From Candidatus Gastranaerophilales bacterium (GTDB lineage Bacteria; Cyanobacteriota; Vampirovibrionia; Gastranaerophilales; Gastranaerophilaceae): DNA of 64,000 bases. The notes under the pieces were generated by a model, which did no database searches, was not told the DNA's origin, and saw only the letters and a list, made by a program, of their open reading frames with translations. A program made the position numbers and the translations under genes. Position 1 is the stretch's first letter; each line of letters opens with the position of its first letter. Location of the stretch: NCBI GenBank assembly GCA_944325575.1, contig CALVAR010000002.1, forward strand, positions 45,505-109,504. Reading direction: 5' to 3'. Shown piece by piece: positions 44,102-52,310 of this stretch.

Positions 44102-45685
44102 TTATGCTCCTATCGGGAGTCTTATTGTAAATCTTGTAAATTTGTTTAATTCACTTTCTACGGTAATTTCTCCGCCATGCATGGAAATAAGGTTTTGACA
44201 CACACTTAGCCCGAAACCTGAGCCCAGTTTGCGCTCCAGACTTTTGCCTGAATAGTATCTGTCAAAAATAACTTTTAAATCTTCCGGAGCAATACCGTTT
44301 CCATTGTCTTCTATTGTTATATAGACATTTTTGTCTTCGAATTTGGCGCCGACTTTGATATAATTGCCTTCGTTTGTATTTTCTATAGCATTAGATAAAA
44401 GGTTAATAAAAACTCTTGTGAGTTGAAACAAATCCGCTTCTATTTTTGTTCCGCCTTTATATATGTTGTTTATAAAGTCAATTTTTTTCTCGGACAATAA
44501 CGGTCTTAGTTTTTCGTGGCAGTCTTCTATTATTTCGTATAAATCGACCTGTTCTCTTTTCAGCTTCAATTTGGAAGAATCAAAGCTGTATGATTCCAGA
44601 ATGAGGTTTACCATTTTTAAGAGATGTTCATTGTTTTTTGCAAGGCTCTCAGCCAACTCATATTCATTTTGCAGTCCTATTTCTTTAAACTTTTCCGAAA
44701 TAAAACCGAGAGATTGTGCCTGAGAGACAAGAGGAGTTCTAAGGTCATGTGTAAGATTTGAGATAAAGCTTTCTCTGAGTTTTTCTTTTGTATCAAGATT
44801 TTGAGCCATGTCGTTAAAGCTGTTATACAGGCTTTGAATTAATTCAATTCTTGTGTCTGTATTGAGCCTGAAAGCAAAATTTCCTCTTTTAATTTGTGCA
44901 GAGGCAGCGGACAAAGCCATTATAGGAACAACAAACAGTTTTTTTATAATTAAACCTATAACAAAACTGGAAATAATGCCTACAATCAAAATAATTAAAC
45001 CCGTAAGAATATTATCAATTTTGCCTCTCGGTGTTTTATCTTCAATCGAAAGTGTTATCGCTGCGATAGGTTTGTTATTGTTGTTTTTAATTTTGAGCGT
45101 TTTTTGATATTTATGTTCGGAAGAAAGTTTAAAAATTTTGTCTGCAAAGTTTAAAAACTTATCATTTTTCTTTTTTTTCAAAAACTCGATATTGTCCGCA
45201 GACAAATATTTATATTTTCCTCCGTTATCAAAAGTTATTTCTAAATTAAACGGGCCTGTCGGATGCAATTGCACAAAATCAACTTTTTGAGAAACTTTTA
45301 CATTCCCCCTGCCGTTATAAGGCAGCATTGTAACCATATACAAATCGGAATTGATTCTTTCATAATAAGAATACGGTATTTCAGAATCTTTTATAGAGTC
45401 ATTAATTATTTGTACATTATATTCCGGCAATATTTTTTTTATTTTTTCAAGGGTATAGTTCTGTTTGTTCATAAAATATGTTTTTCTTAGAACATCACCC
45501 TCCTGTGCTTTCAAATTATTTTTTATTGTATGATCCATTTTGTTGTAAACAATGTTGAGTCCGTTTTTCATCATAATATTGTGGAATTTCTCCATCTGAG
45601 AGTTATTCCACGCAAACATAAGAACAAGAGGCAAAATGGTAGTAATTAAAAAAACTATAAAGAAGTATTTGGCAAACTTTAACAT
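44102..45685 (-). CDS. sensor histidine kinase (HisKA type)
   Basis: 527 residues. Two membrane helices (about 6-26 and 226-248) flank a periplasmic sensor domain of about 200 residues. HAMP region follows, then the phosphoacceptor motif FISNLTHDLRTPL (His), and a HATPase domain with NLLSNAIENT (N box), DNGNGI (G1) and GSGFGLSVC (G2). It pairs with the NarL-type regulator downstream. Signal unknown. Confidence 0.92.
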   Translation of the reverse strand: MLKFAKYFFIVFLITTILPLVLMFAWNNSQMEKFHNIMMKNGLNIVYNKMDHTIKNNLKAQEGDVLRKTYFMNKQNYTLEKIKKILPEYNVQIINDSIKDSEIPYSYYERINSDLYMVTMLPYNGRGNVKVSQKVDFVQLHPTGPFNLEITFDNGGKYKYLSADNIEFLKKKKNDKFLNFADKIFKLSSEHKYQKTLKIKNNNNKPIAAITLSIEDKTPRGKIDNILTGLIILIVGIISSFVIGLIIKKLFVVPIMALSAASAQIKRGNFAFRLNTDTRIELIQSLYNSFNDMAQNLDTKEKLRESFISNLTHDLRTPLVSQAQSLGFISEKFKEIGLQNEYELAESLAKNNEHLLKMVNLILESYSFDSSKLKLKREQVDLYEIIEDCHEKLRPLLSEKKIDFINNIYKGGTKIEADLFQLTRVFINLLSNAIENTNEGNYIKVGAKFEDKNVYITIEDNGNGIAPEDLKVIFDRYYSGKSLERKLGSGFGLSVCQNLISMHGGEITVESELNKFTRFTIRLPIGA

Positions 45686-45829
45686 ATTCGATAATTACTT
45701 TATAAACTAAATCCTAACTATTCATAATATTTATTATATCGTATTTTATACTGATAATAACATCCTGCACGGCAGATAAAATAACCCTTGAGAGTCATAT
45801 AAAACATGTTAAGTTATTGTAATATTTAC

Positions 45830-45895
45830 TTGAGAGACAAAACTTGAGTAATATACTACTTAGGCCCTGCTGTCTTTATGACACAGGGCTTTTTA
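45830..45895 (+). ncRNA. promoter plus immediate terminator; possible tiny RNA
   Basis: TTGAGA (45830-45835), 16 bp, TATACT (45852-45857), then at about 45863 a hairpin GCCCTG...CAGGGC with TTTTT. Such a transcript would be little more than the hairpin. An alternative is a terminator guarding against rightward transcription. No plus-strand gene lies upstream closer than 43282. Confidence 0.3.
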
Positions 45896-48847
45896 TTAAT
45901 TTTCGGTATTATTGTTAGGATATATTGTAAATTTGTCTATGTTAATTCCGTATTTTGCCATTCGTTTTGCAACATTCATATCCCTTTTAGGATTATTCTC
46001 TTCGGGATTAAGAATGTACAAAAGATCCTCATAATCAAGATTTTTATAGTCTCCATTTGCTTCTGAAAGCCATTCTTGTATGTCTTCCATATATTCATTA
46101 TAGAGCTGCTTTATTTGGTGTAAATTTATCCTTTTATTCGCAGCGAGCACTATTTCTTCTTTGTTTCCGCTTGGTATACATCTTCTTTCTTCTGTCGGGA
46201 ATTTCTTTGCAAGATTAAACAGCTCTATATTGTCTGCAAGATTTTCAACTTCCAGAGAGTAAACATCTTCATTGCCTGTAGAATCATACAGTACATCAGC
46301 CATTGCTTCTTCCATTGCAAGATACTTCAATTTTGATTCGAATGTTAGGTCTATTTTGGGCATTATAGCCAATCCCGCAATTGCTTTTGTATTTTTTCTT
46401 TTTGAACAGCATCGTTTAATAAAAGCATCAAGATTTGAATCATCAGTTTGACCGTTTTTAAATTGTACTATCAGTTCTTTGGCATATACATCCATAAAAT
46501 CTGCCGGAAGAAAATCAAATCTTTTCATAAACATAAATGCAGCGTGTTTTGATTTTTGATCAAACTCTATATCATCTTTTGTCTGAAGCCTTGGCATTAT
46601 ATGCGTTCTTAATTCATAAGGCATATTTGCAATAAATTTCTCATTAAATTTTGCTTTTACCGCTACGGGATATACGCTTTTGTCAGAGAAAAGAATCAAT
46701 GCTGATTTTCCATATGTTTGAATATAATCAAAAAGTTTTTTCTGAATATCAAAAGCCTCGTTTAGTGTATCAGTTTTATTAATGCTTTGGAGATTCAGAT
46801 GAAAATACCGGTCTATAATTTCGTTAATTTCATCTTTGGTTAAATCTTTTTTATAGTTTTCATACAAATTATTGATTCTTGATACATTAATTTTTCTATT
46901 ATTAACTATATGAAAATCGAATCTTTCTCCTGTTTTGTGTGAAACAATAGAAGCATCTTCACCCCGTTCAAAGTGATACATAACGGTCTTTACATCAGAA
47001 TTTGACAGTCTGTATGCATCGGGATTTTTGGTTAATTCATATATTGAATCAGCCATGGCAGCTTCCAATGCTCTATTGTATCTGGCAATTTCAGGTATTT
47101 CTTGAGCTACAAATTTTTTAATTAATGCTTTGTCTTCTTCATTTATATATTGCCCTTTTAAACTCTTAGTCCAAGCTCTTATGGCTTCTTCCGGAAGCAT
47201 ATCCAGAACTTTTGCATACAAGTCATTATAGAAATTTTTCGGAATTGATTTTAATTTGCCGTATACATGTGAGTCATAAGCTGCTTTAAATTCTTTTTTG
47301 TATAACGGTTCGTCTTTTTCTGTAATGTTTGTATTTTCTGACGCAATATTAGATTTAAATTGTGCAAGTTCTTTTATTCTCTGATTTTTATCCCGCAATA
47401 TTTGTCTTTTTAGTTCTTCAAAGGTTCCTCTTTTTATTGCTGTTTCTACTTTTTGATTTGATTCACGTATTTTGTAGCCCAGCATTGTTGCATAATCTGC
47501 ATGTGTATCCCAGAATTCACTCATAACTTTTGATTGAAATTTGCTGAATTCCTGTGTGGAATACAATAAATCTGCAGGTTTATAAATCTGATTTTCTCTT
47601 AAAAACATAGATAACTCTTTTAGCAGCTTAATATTTTGATTCCAGGCATCAATCATTGCGTAACGGGAAGGTTCCGCACCGGATTTCATTTTTGAAATGT
47701 AATCGGTCTTTTCTTCAGGCGTCATCTGCTGCCATCTTTGGACGAGCCTGCTCATTCTTTTTAGATGCAATGTGTCTTTGTCGGCTTCTGAAAGCGTTGC
47801 TTCAAATATTTGTAAGTTTTTGGAAGCCCATATTTTAAACAGTTCATCCTGACTAAGAACGGAAGATCCGACTTTTACACGCTTATCGGTTTTGCCTTTT
47901 TGTATTTCATCAGAAGTTTGTTGTGTATCTGTCCGGCTTTGTTGTTTTTTTGCTGCACGGTTCGATTTTTTAAAGTCTTTTAACATCTCAAGAATATTAT
48001 CCTGACCGGCAATAAGGTCTAATTTTTCGTTTCTTGTGTGAGAATTCCACCAATTTTCAAAATTTTCAACAGACTTTTTGGCACGTGCTGTTCTTTCTTC
48101 ATCGTTTAATGAGTTCCAAAATGCAATCTGTGCTTTTGAAATTGTGTCACCGACCATATCGGAATACCCGTCTCTTGTGTATCTCAGGGATTGCTGATAC
48201 TCAACTGCCGGCATTTTAATACCCAGAGCCTTTAGGGTAGAACCATGAATATATTGAGAATCCGGATTTTTAAATTTAAAATCAGCCTTAAAATCGGGTT
48301 CAAGATCATTTTCCAGATCTTTATTTATTTCTTCAATTGTTTTTGCTTCTAAAAATATTTTTTTTACAAGATAAACGGTTAAATTTGTCTTGTCTTTTAA
48401 TACACCCATATCAGAAAGTTCTAAAAGTTCGGCATCTTCTTTTGCGGCCTGCAGTATCCCTCTTACGGCTTTTGTATCTTCGGGATTTTTCAATCCCTGA
48501 AAAAGTGTTTCTTCCGGAAACATTTCTTTTATGTCTTCTATGCTGTCTGACAGCTGCAAATCTTCAAACGCGTTTTTTTGTGCTTCCAGCGGTGATAATG
48601 TCTTTTTATCCGGCAAAGATTCCACATATTTCCTTACTGTATGCGGCATTCTGTCTTTATTTACATCATAAAAACGCTCCAGCCCCTTGTCGACTCTTGC
48701 ACCGAAAGAAAGCATATAATCATTAAATTTTGATCTTAATTCAAACTGTTTGTTTGGTGAATATTCGTTATTAATATTATTCTCTTTTTTATTGTTTTTT
48801 TGACTGTAAGCAAAATTGAAATAACTATGGACCGGAGATATTTTCAT
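45896..48847 (-). CDS. 983-aa lineage-type protein with internal duplications
   Basis: Not recognised. The N-terminus (MKISPVHSYFNFAYS, Asn/Lys-rich to residue 45, then LSFGARVDKGLERFY) carries the Ser-Phe motif. Residues 591-680 (ALEAAMADSIYELTKNPDAY) are repeated at 842-930 (AMEEAMADVLYDSTGNEDVY), and a W-x3-[ND/TP]EE motif recurs at 242-262 and 370-390. The protein is mostly helical and charged. No membrane helix or signal peptide. AAGGT precedes ATG 48847. Monocistronic. A large secreted or cytoplasmic effector is possible, but unsupported. Confidence 0.6.
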   Translation of the reverse strand: MKISPVHSYFNFAYSQKNNKKENNINNEYSPNKQFELRSKFNDYMLSFGARVDKGLERFYDVNKDRMPHTVRKYVESLPDKKTLSPLEAQKNAFEDLQLSDSIEDIKEMFPEETLFQGLKNPEDTKAVRGILQAAKEDAELLELSDMGVLKDKTNLTVYLVKKIFLEAKTIEEINKDLENDLEPDFKADFKFKNPDSQYIHGSTLKALGIKMPAVEYQQSLRYTRDGYSDMVGDTISKAQIAFWNSLNDEERTARAKKSVENFENWWNSHTRNEKLDLIAGQDNILEMLKDFKKSNRAAKKQQSRTDTQQTSDEIQKGKTDKRVKVGSSVLSQDELFKIWASKNLQIFEATLSEADKDTLHLKRMSRLVQRWQQMTPEEKTDYISKMKSGAEPSRYAMIDAWNQNIKLLKELSMFLRENQIYKPADLLYSTQEFSKFQSKVMSEFWDTHADYATMLGYKIRESNQKVETAIKRGTFEELKRQILRDKNQRIKELAQFKSNIASENTNITEKDEPLYKKEFKAAYDSHVYGKLKSIPKNFYNDLYAKVLDMLPEEAIRAWTKSLKGQYINEEDKALIKKFVAQEIPEIARYNRALEAAMADSIYELTKNPDAYRLSNSDVKTVMYHFERGEDASIVSHKTGERFDFHIVNNRKINVSRINNLYENYKKDLTKDEINEIIDRYFHLNLQSINKTDTLNEAFDIQKKLFDYIQTYGKSALILFSDKSVYPVAVKAKFNEKFIANMPYELRTHIMPRLQTKDDIEFDQKSKHAAFMFMKRFDFLPADFMDVYAKELIVQFKNGQTDDSNLDAFIKRCCSKRKNTKAIAGLAIMPKIDLTFESKLKYLAMEEAMADVLYDSTGNEDVYSLEVENLADNIELFNLAKKFPTEERRCIPSGNKEEIVLAANKRINLHQIKQLYNEYMEDIQEWLSEANGDYKNLDYEDLLYILNPEENNPKRDMNVAKRMAKYGINIDKFTIYPNNNTEN

Positions 48848-48962
48848 ACACACTTTACCTTAATATGTCTAAATTACATTTTTACAAAACAGTGGAAGGT
48901 ATAATTTTGCTTTATTAGTATACAAAGTAAAGAAATTTTAACAATTAAAAATAAATATGCGC

Positions 48963-48993
48963 TTGACTGAGAGTGGACTCCAAGGTGTAATCT
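48963..48993 (+). promoter_or_regulatory. MerR-type promoter with 19-bp spacer
   Basis: TTGACT (48963-48968), 19 bp, TAATCT (48988-48993). The over-long spacer carries an inverted repeat (AGAGT/ACTCC, then AAGGT) centred between the boxes, exactly the layout of MerR-family-activated promoters, where the regulator twists the DNA. It lies 55 bp upstream of the dxs-like gene. No merR gene is in the window. Confidence 0.75.
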
Positions 48994-49048
48994 AAAAATT
49001 AATGAAAACTAACCAAAATTAATAACACAAAATAAAAAGGAGAAAAAT

Positions 49049-50800
49049 ATGCAAATTCTGGATAGAATTAATTCCCCCTCAGATGTTAAAAAATTGTCCG
49101 AACAAGAAATGAATGCACTTGCTCAGGATATAAGAGACGGTATTATGAAAAGGGTAAATACAATAGGCGGGCACCTCGGACCTGATCTCGGGATAGCAGA
49201 GGCGACTATAGCCTTGCATTATGTATTTGATTCCCCAAAAGATAAGATAGTCTTTGATGTATCGCATCAGGTATATCCGCATAAAATGCTTACAGGCAGA
49301 AAACACGGATTTTTAAATCCTGAATCTTATTCACAAATCTCAGGCTACTCAAATCCTGCGGAAAGTGAACACGACCATTTTGTAATAGGGCATACATCGA
49401 CGTCTGTAAGCCTTGCAACAGGCATGGCAAAAGCAAGAGATGTAAAAGGAGAAAATTATAATGTAATTGCTTTGATAGGTGACGGTTCCCTAAGCGGCGG
49501 TGAAGCATATGAAGGTTTCAACAATGCTGCGGAGCTGGGCACAAATATTATAATAATCGTTAATGATAATGAAATGTCTATCGCTCCGAACCATGGCGGT
49601 TTGTACAAAAATCTTGAAGAATTAAGAAGAACAAACGGAACAGCGCAGAATAATGTATTTAAAGCTATAGGTTTCGAATATTTCTATGTTGAAGAAGGCA
49701 ACAATATAAAATCGCTTATAGAAACTTTTGAAAAAGTTAAAAACATTAATCATCCGGTTGTTGTTCATATTCATACACTGAAGGGTAAAGGATATAAACC
49801 TGCAGAAGATGATAAAGAATCATATCACTGGCAGCTGCCTGGATTTTTGGAACAGAAGGATGGATGCGCTGAGGGGGAATCTTATAATTCGATAACCAAA
49901 GACTTTCTTCTAAATAAAAAAGAACAAAAAGAACCCGTTGTGGCCATAACCGCAGCAACCCCCGGGGTGTTCGGATTTACTCCGGATTTTAGAGATAAAA
50001 TGGGCGCAAATTATACTGACGTAGGTATAGCGGAAGAACACGCAATAGCCTATGCATCAGGACTTGCAAAAAACGGAGCAAAACCGGTGCTTGCGCTTAT
50101 GAGTTCATTTGTACAAAGAACTTATGATCAAATGTCTCAGGATTTGGCACTAAATAATTCTCCCGCAACAGTACTCATATACTGGGGCGGAATTTCAGGT
50201 GCCGATATGACACACCTGTGTACATTTGATATTCCTCTAATTAGCAATATACCCAATATTGTATATCTTGCACCGACAAATAAAGAGGAATATCTTGCGA
50301 TGCTGGAATGGGCTTATAATCAGACAGAACATCCCGTATTTATCAGAGTTCCGGCAACACCGCTTGTTTCAACCGGTATAAAAGATACAACCGATTATTC
50401 AATACTTAATAAATTCAAAGTAATAAACAAAGGTGAAAAAGTCGCTATAATAGCTGCGGGCAACTTCTTTACACTCGGGCAGCAGGTAAAAGAAGAAATA
50501 AAAAATAAGTTTAATATAAATGCAACACTTATTAATCCCTGCTACTTAACAGGTGTAGATGAAGAACTTTTAGAAGGACTCAAAAAGAGCCACAACCTTG
50601 TAATTACGCTCGAAGACGGTGAAATTGACGGCGGATTCGGAGAAAAAATTACAAGATTTTACGGCGATTCCGATATGAAAGTCCTAAACTACGGTGCCAG
50701 AAAAGAATTTACGGATCGTGTATCTTTAGATGAACTCTATAACCGCTACCATCTGAAAAAGGAACTGATTGCAGAAGATATTCAAAAAATCCTCGGATAA
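49049..50800 (+). CDS. dxs: 1-deoxy-D-xylulose-5-phosphate synthase-like transketolase
   Basis: 583 residues. TPP-binding: ALIGDGSLSGGEAYEGFNNA (GDGSLxxG) and the glycine-rich stretch IGGHLGPDLGIAEATIALHY. Transketolase middle and C-terminal domains (VGIAEEHAIAYASGLA) follow. The overall pattern, including DVSHQVYPHKMLTGRK, is DXS-like and supplies the first step of the MEP isoprenoid pathway. It is shorter than the usual 620 residues. A second, non-classical DXS or related transketolase role cannot be excluded. AAGGAG precedes ATG 49049. Its MerR-type promoter is unusual for housekeeping dxs. Confidence 0.8.
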   Translation: MQILDRINSPSDVKKLSEQEMNALAQDIRDGIMKRVNTIGGHLGPDLGIAEATIALHYVFDSPKDKIVFDVSHQVYPHKMLTGRKHGFLNPESYSQISGYSNPAESEHDHFVIGHTSTSVSLATGMAKARDVKGENYNVIALIGDGSLSGGEAYEGFNNAAELGTNIIIIVNDNEMSIAPNHGGLYKNLEELRRTNGTAQNNVFKAIGFEYFYVEEGNNIKSLIETFEKVKNINHPVVVHIHTLKGKGYKPAEDDKESYHWQLPGFLEQKDGCAEGESYNSITKDFLLNKKEQKEPVVAITAATPGVFGFTPDFRDKMGANYTDVGIAEEHAIAYASGLAKNGAKPVLALMSSFVQRTYDQMSQDLALNNSPATVLIYWGGISGADMTHLCTFDIPLISNIPNIVYLAPTNKEEYLAMLEWAYNQTEHPVFIRVPATPLVSTGIKDTTDYSILNKFKVINKGEKVAIIAAGNFFTLGQQVKEEIKNKFNINATLINPCYLTGVDEELLEGLKKSHNLVITLEDGEIDGGFGEKITRFYGDSDMKVLNYGARKEFTDRVSLDELYNRYHLKKELIAEDIQKILG

Positions 50801-50893
50801 AATAATGTCTGAGGCGGCCTCGCTTATACTCAAGATACGCATGATATGTTCGCCCCGTATACTTGCCTACATCTCAAGCTAGAAGTGGTACAC

Positions 50894-50941
50894 ACTCTGC
50901 CGAAGAACATATGACTAAATGTCATATGTTATGAGAGGTAG
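50894..50941 (+). repeat. palindromic module M1
   Basis: ACTCTGCCGA ... TGAGAGGTAG ends; central hairpin AACATATGAC-TAAAT-GTCATATGTT. Confidence 0.75.
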
Positions 50942-51022
50942 CGAGTAACGCCACCAGGTAGGGGCATAACATCAGGCTTCGCTCTAGCTCAGCCGATGTT
51001 GCAGCCAGTCTAGCATTTTGCG

Positions 51023-51064
51023 ACTCTGCCGAAGAAACAATTAAGTATTGTTTCTGAGAGGTAG
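51023..51064 (+). repeat. palindromic module M2
   Basis: ACTCTGCCGA ... TGAGAGGTAG ends; central hairpin AAACAAT-TAAGT-ATTGTTT. Same architecture as M1 and the module at 10320-10491, with different stem bases. Confidence 0.75.
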
Positions 51065-51230
51065 ACCCCATGTACTGTCTTGAAATCAGACGCTCACGAA
51101 AACTCAACGTTTCCGCTCGCAATGGCACTGGGTTCGGCTATGCCTCACACGGCGTGCCAGTCCGATTTCGCTGTTGCCTGTGCCGGGCTTGTTGGTAAAA
51201 ATGTACTTGTTTATCGCACAGGTTCATCAA

Positions 51231-51328
51231 GCGGATTTTCGGACGGACAAAGTCCGGGGGGCGAGGTACGAAGTGAGCACAAGCGAAGCAAAGCGAACGA
51301 CAGTACCGAGCGTGAAGAAAATCCAAGA
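51231..51328 (+). repeat. structured 98-bp element, copy B
   Basis: GGATTTTC (51233-51240) pairs with GAAAATCC (51317-51324); inner hairpin CGGAC-AAA-GTCCG (51244-51256); GGTAC (51265-51269) can pair with GTACC (51303-51307). All three differ from copy A in compensating ways. Confidence 0.8.
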
Positions 51329-51360
51329 GGTAGTCGGAGTCAGTTGACAATATGAAATAT

Positions 51361-51657
51361 TTGTTCGTGAAAATCATAATAAACAATACTCAAAAGAAAA
51401 TACTGCTTTCTTCCGATTAATTTACAAAAAAAGTCAACAGTCGGAATGATTACACCGCTTGCAACCAGATAACTGGTGATAATCCATGTAGATTCGTGCT
51501 GGCTTACAGAAAAAGAACCCGCCATGTGAGGCAATGCAACATTGGATATTGTTTCGTCCAATGCGAACATAAATATGGATAGCATTATAGGGATCATTGC
51601 AATCCAGGGATTTACTTTAAAATGCCATTCTTCCACAGCGGGCGTATTATGAGCCAT
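51361..51657 (-). pseudogene. MFS efflux transporter (DHA2/EmrB-like), truncated
   Basis: Only the first part of an MFS drug-efflux protein remains: WIAMIPIMLSIFMFALDETISN with the conserved D-E, then VALPHMAGSFSV, STWIITSYLVASGVIIP (helix 2) and the FCKLIGRKQYFLLS motif A-like loop. The frame then runs into repeat copy 2 and stops after a few unrelated codons (end near 51340). A normal protein would continue for about 400 residues. ATG 51657 with AAGGTAG. The missing 3' part is not present nearby, so this is a deletion or insertion remnant. Confidence 0.85.
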
Positions 51658-51661
51658 AAAT

Positions 51662-51691
51662 TCTACCTTGTAGATTTATCTACATGTAGAT
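51662..51691. promoter_or_regulatory. MarR-type operator with four alternating half-sites
   Basis: TCTAC-ctt-GTAGA-TTTA-TCTAC-AT-GTAGA: overlapping palindromes, including perfect ATCTACATGTAGAT (51678-51691). It begins five bases upstream of the start codon of the truncated pump gene and covers its ribosome site. The MarR gene upstream is the probable regulator. Confidence 0.75.
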
Positions 51692-51726
51692 TAAAATACA
51701 AATTTAATTAAAATGCAAGTTCTGTT

Positions 51727-52182
51727 TTAATCAAATTTTATATTGAATTTTTCTACACAGTTTTTTCTGATAGCTTGCAGCAAATTAATAATATCATTGA
51801 CCTGTATATTTATATTAGGGTTAGTTTCTTCAATGTATTTATCAATCTGGGAACGAATTTTGTTGTACAGCTCAAGTCCTTTGGGTGTAATTATATTTTT
51901 AGTAATAGTACGGGATGCTTGTCTTACGGGTTTTCTTACAATCAGTTCCTTTTCTTCGAGAGATTTTAAAAATCTGCCTGTATGCGCTCTGCCTTTTAAG
52001 ATCATTTTTGCAAGATCAATTTGAATAATATCAGGTTTTAGATATAAACAGTCCAAAACAATAAACTCATCAGGAGTAATCGGAAAATTACTCTGTTCAA
52101 AATAAGATTTTGTAGCCTCGTGTAAAGCTCTTGAGGTTAGCTCTAATTCATAAGGCAATGATTTTGTGTAATGTTCAACCAT
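51727..52182 (-). CDS. MarR-family regulator of the adjacent pump
   Basis: 151 residues. Winged helix: IQIDLAKMILKGRAHTGRFL (HTH), then the wing QASRTITKNIITPKG. It is upstream of, and in one direction with, the truncated MFS gene, and the operator between the two supports auto- and pump regulation. ATG 52182 has GGTGAT upstream. Since the pump gene is truncated, the regulator may no longer have its original target. Confidence 0.88.
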   Translation of the reverse strand: MVEHYTKSLPYELELTSRALHEATKSYFEQSNFPITPDEFIVLDCLYLKPDIIQIDLAKMILKGRAHTGRFLKSLEEKELIVRKPVRQASRTITKNIITPKGLELYNKIRSQIDKYIEETNPNINIQVNDIINLLQAIRKNCVEKFNIKFD

Positions 52183-52260
52183 CTTTATCACCACTATTAG
52201 TATATTATATGACTATATTGGATTTTGCAATTTATTTAAAAATTGAAATTAAAATGTGCA

Positions 52261-52299
52261 AAAAAACACCTCTGTATTTTTTTTACAGAGGTGTTTTTT
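52261..52299. terminator. terminator of GH57 gene
   Basis: AAAAAACACCTCTGTA / TACAGAGGTGTTTTTT, perfect 16-bp stem. Confidence 0.9.
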
Positions 52300-52310
52300 A
52301 TTTTTGATAA

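Larger units (their letters stand above)
50805..51360 (+). repeat. dispersed repeat, copy 2 (expanded by palindromic inserts)
   Basis: The same segments as copy 1 (6831-7008), in the same order, but split by inserts: about 55 bp after the first segment, module M1 (50894-50941) with flanking DNA, module M2 (51023-51064), about 100 bp after ACCCCATG, and the 98-bp structured element B (51231-51328). No gene is in the block, and an open frame through it is accidental. Confidence 0.8.

Noticed and set aside
51080..51355. 91-aa open frame in repeat copy 2
   Set aside because: Composed of repeat sequence in another frame; no ribosome site or family.
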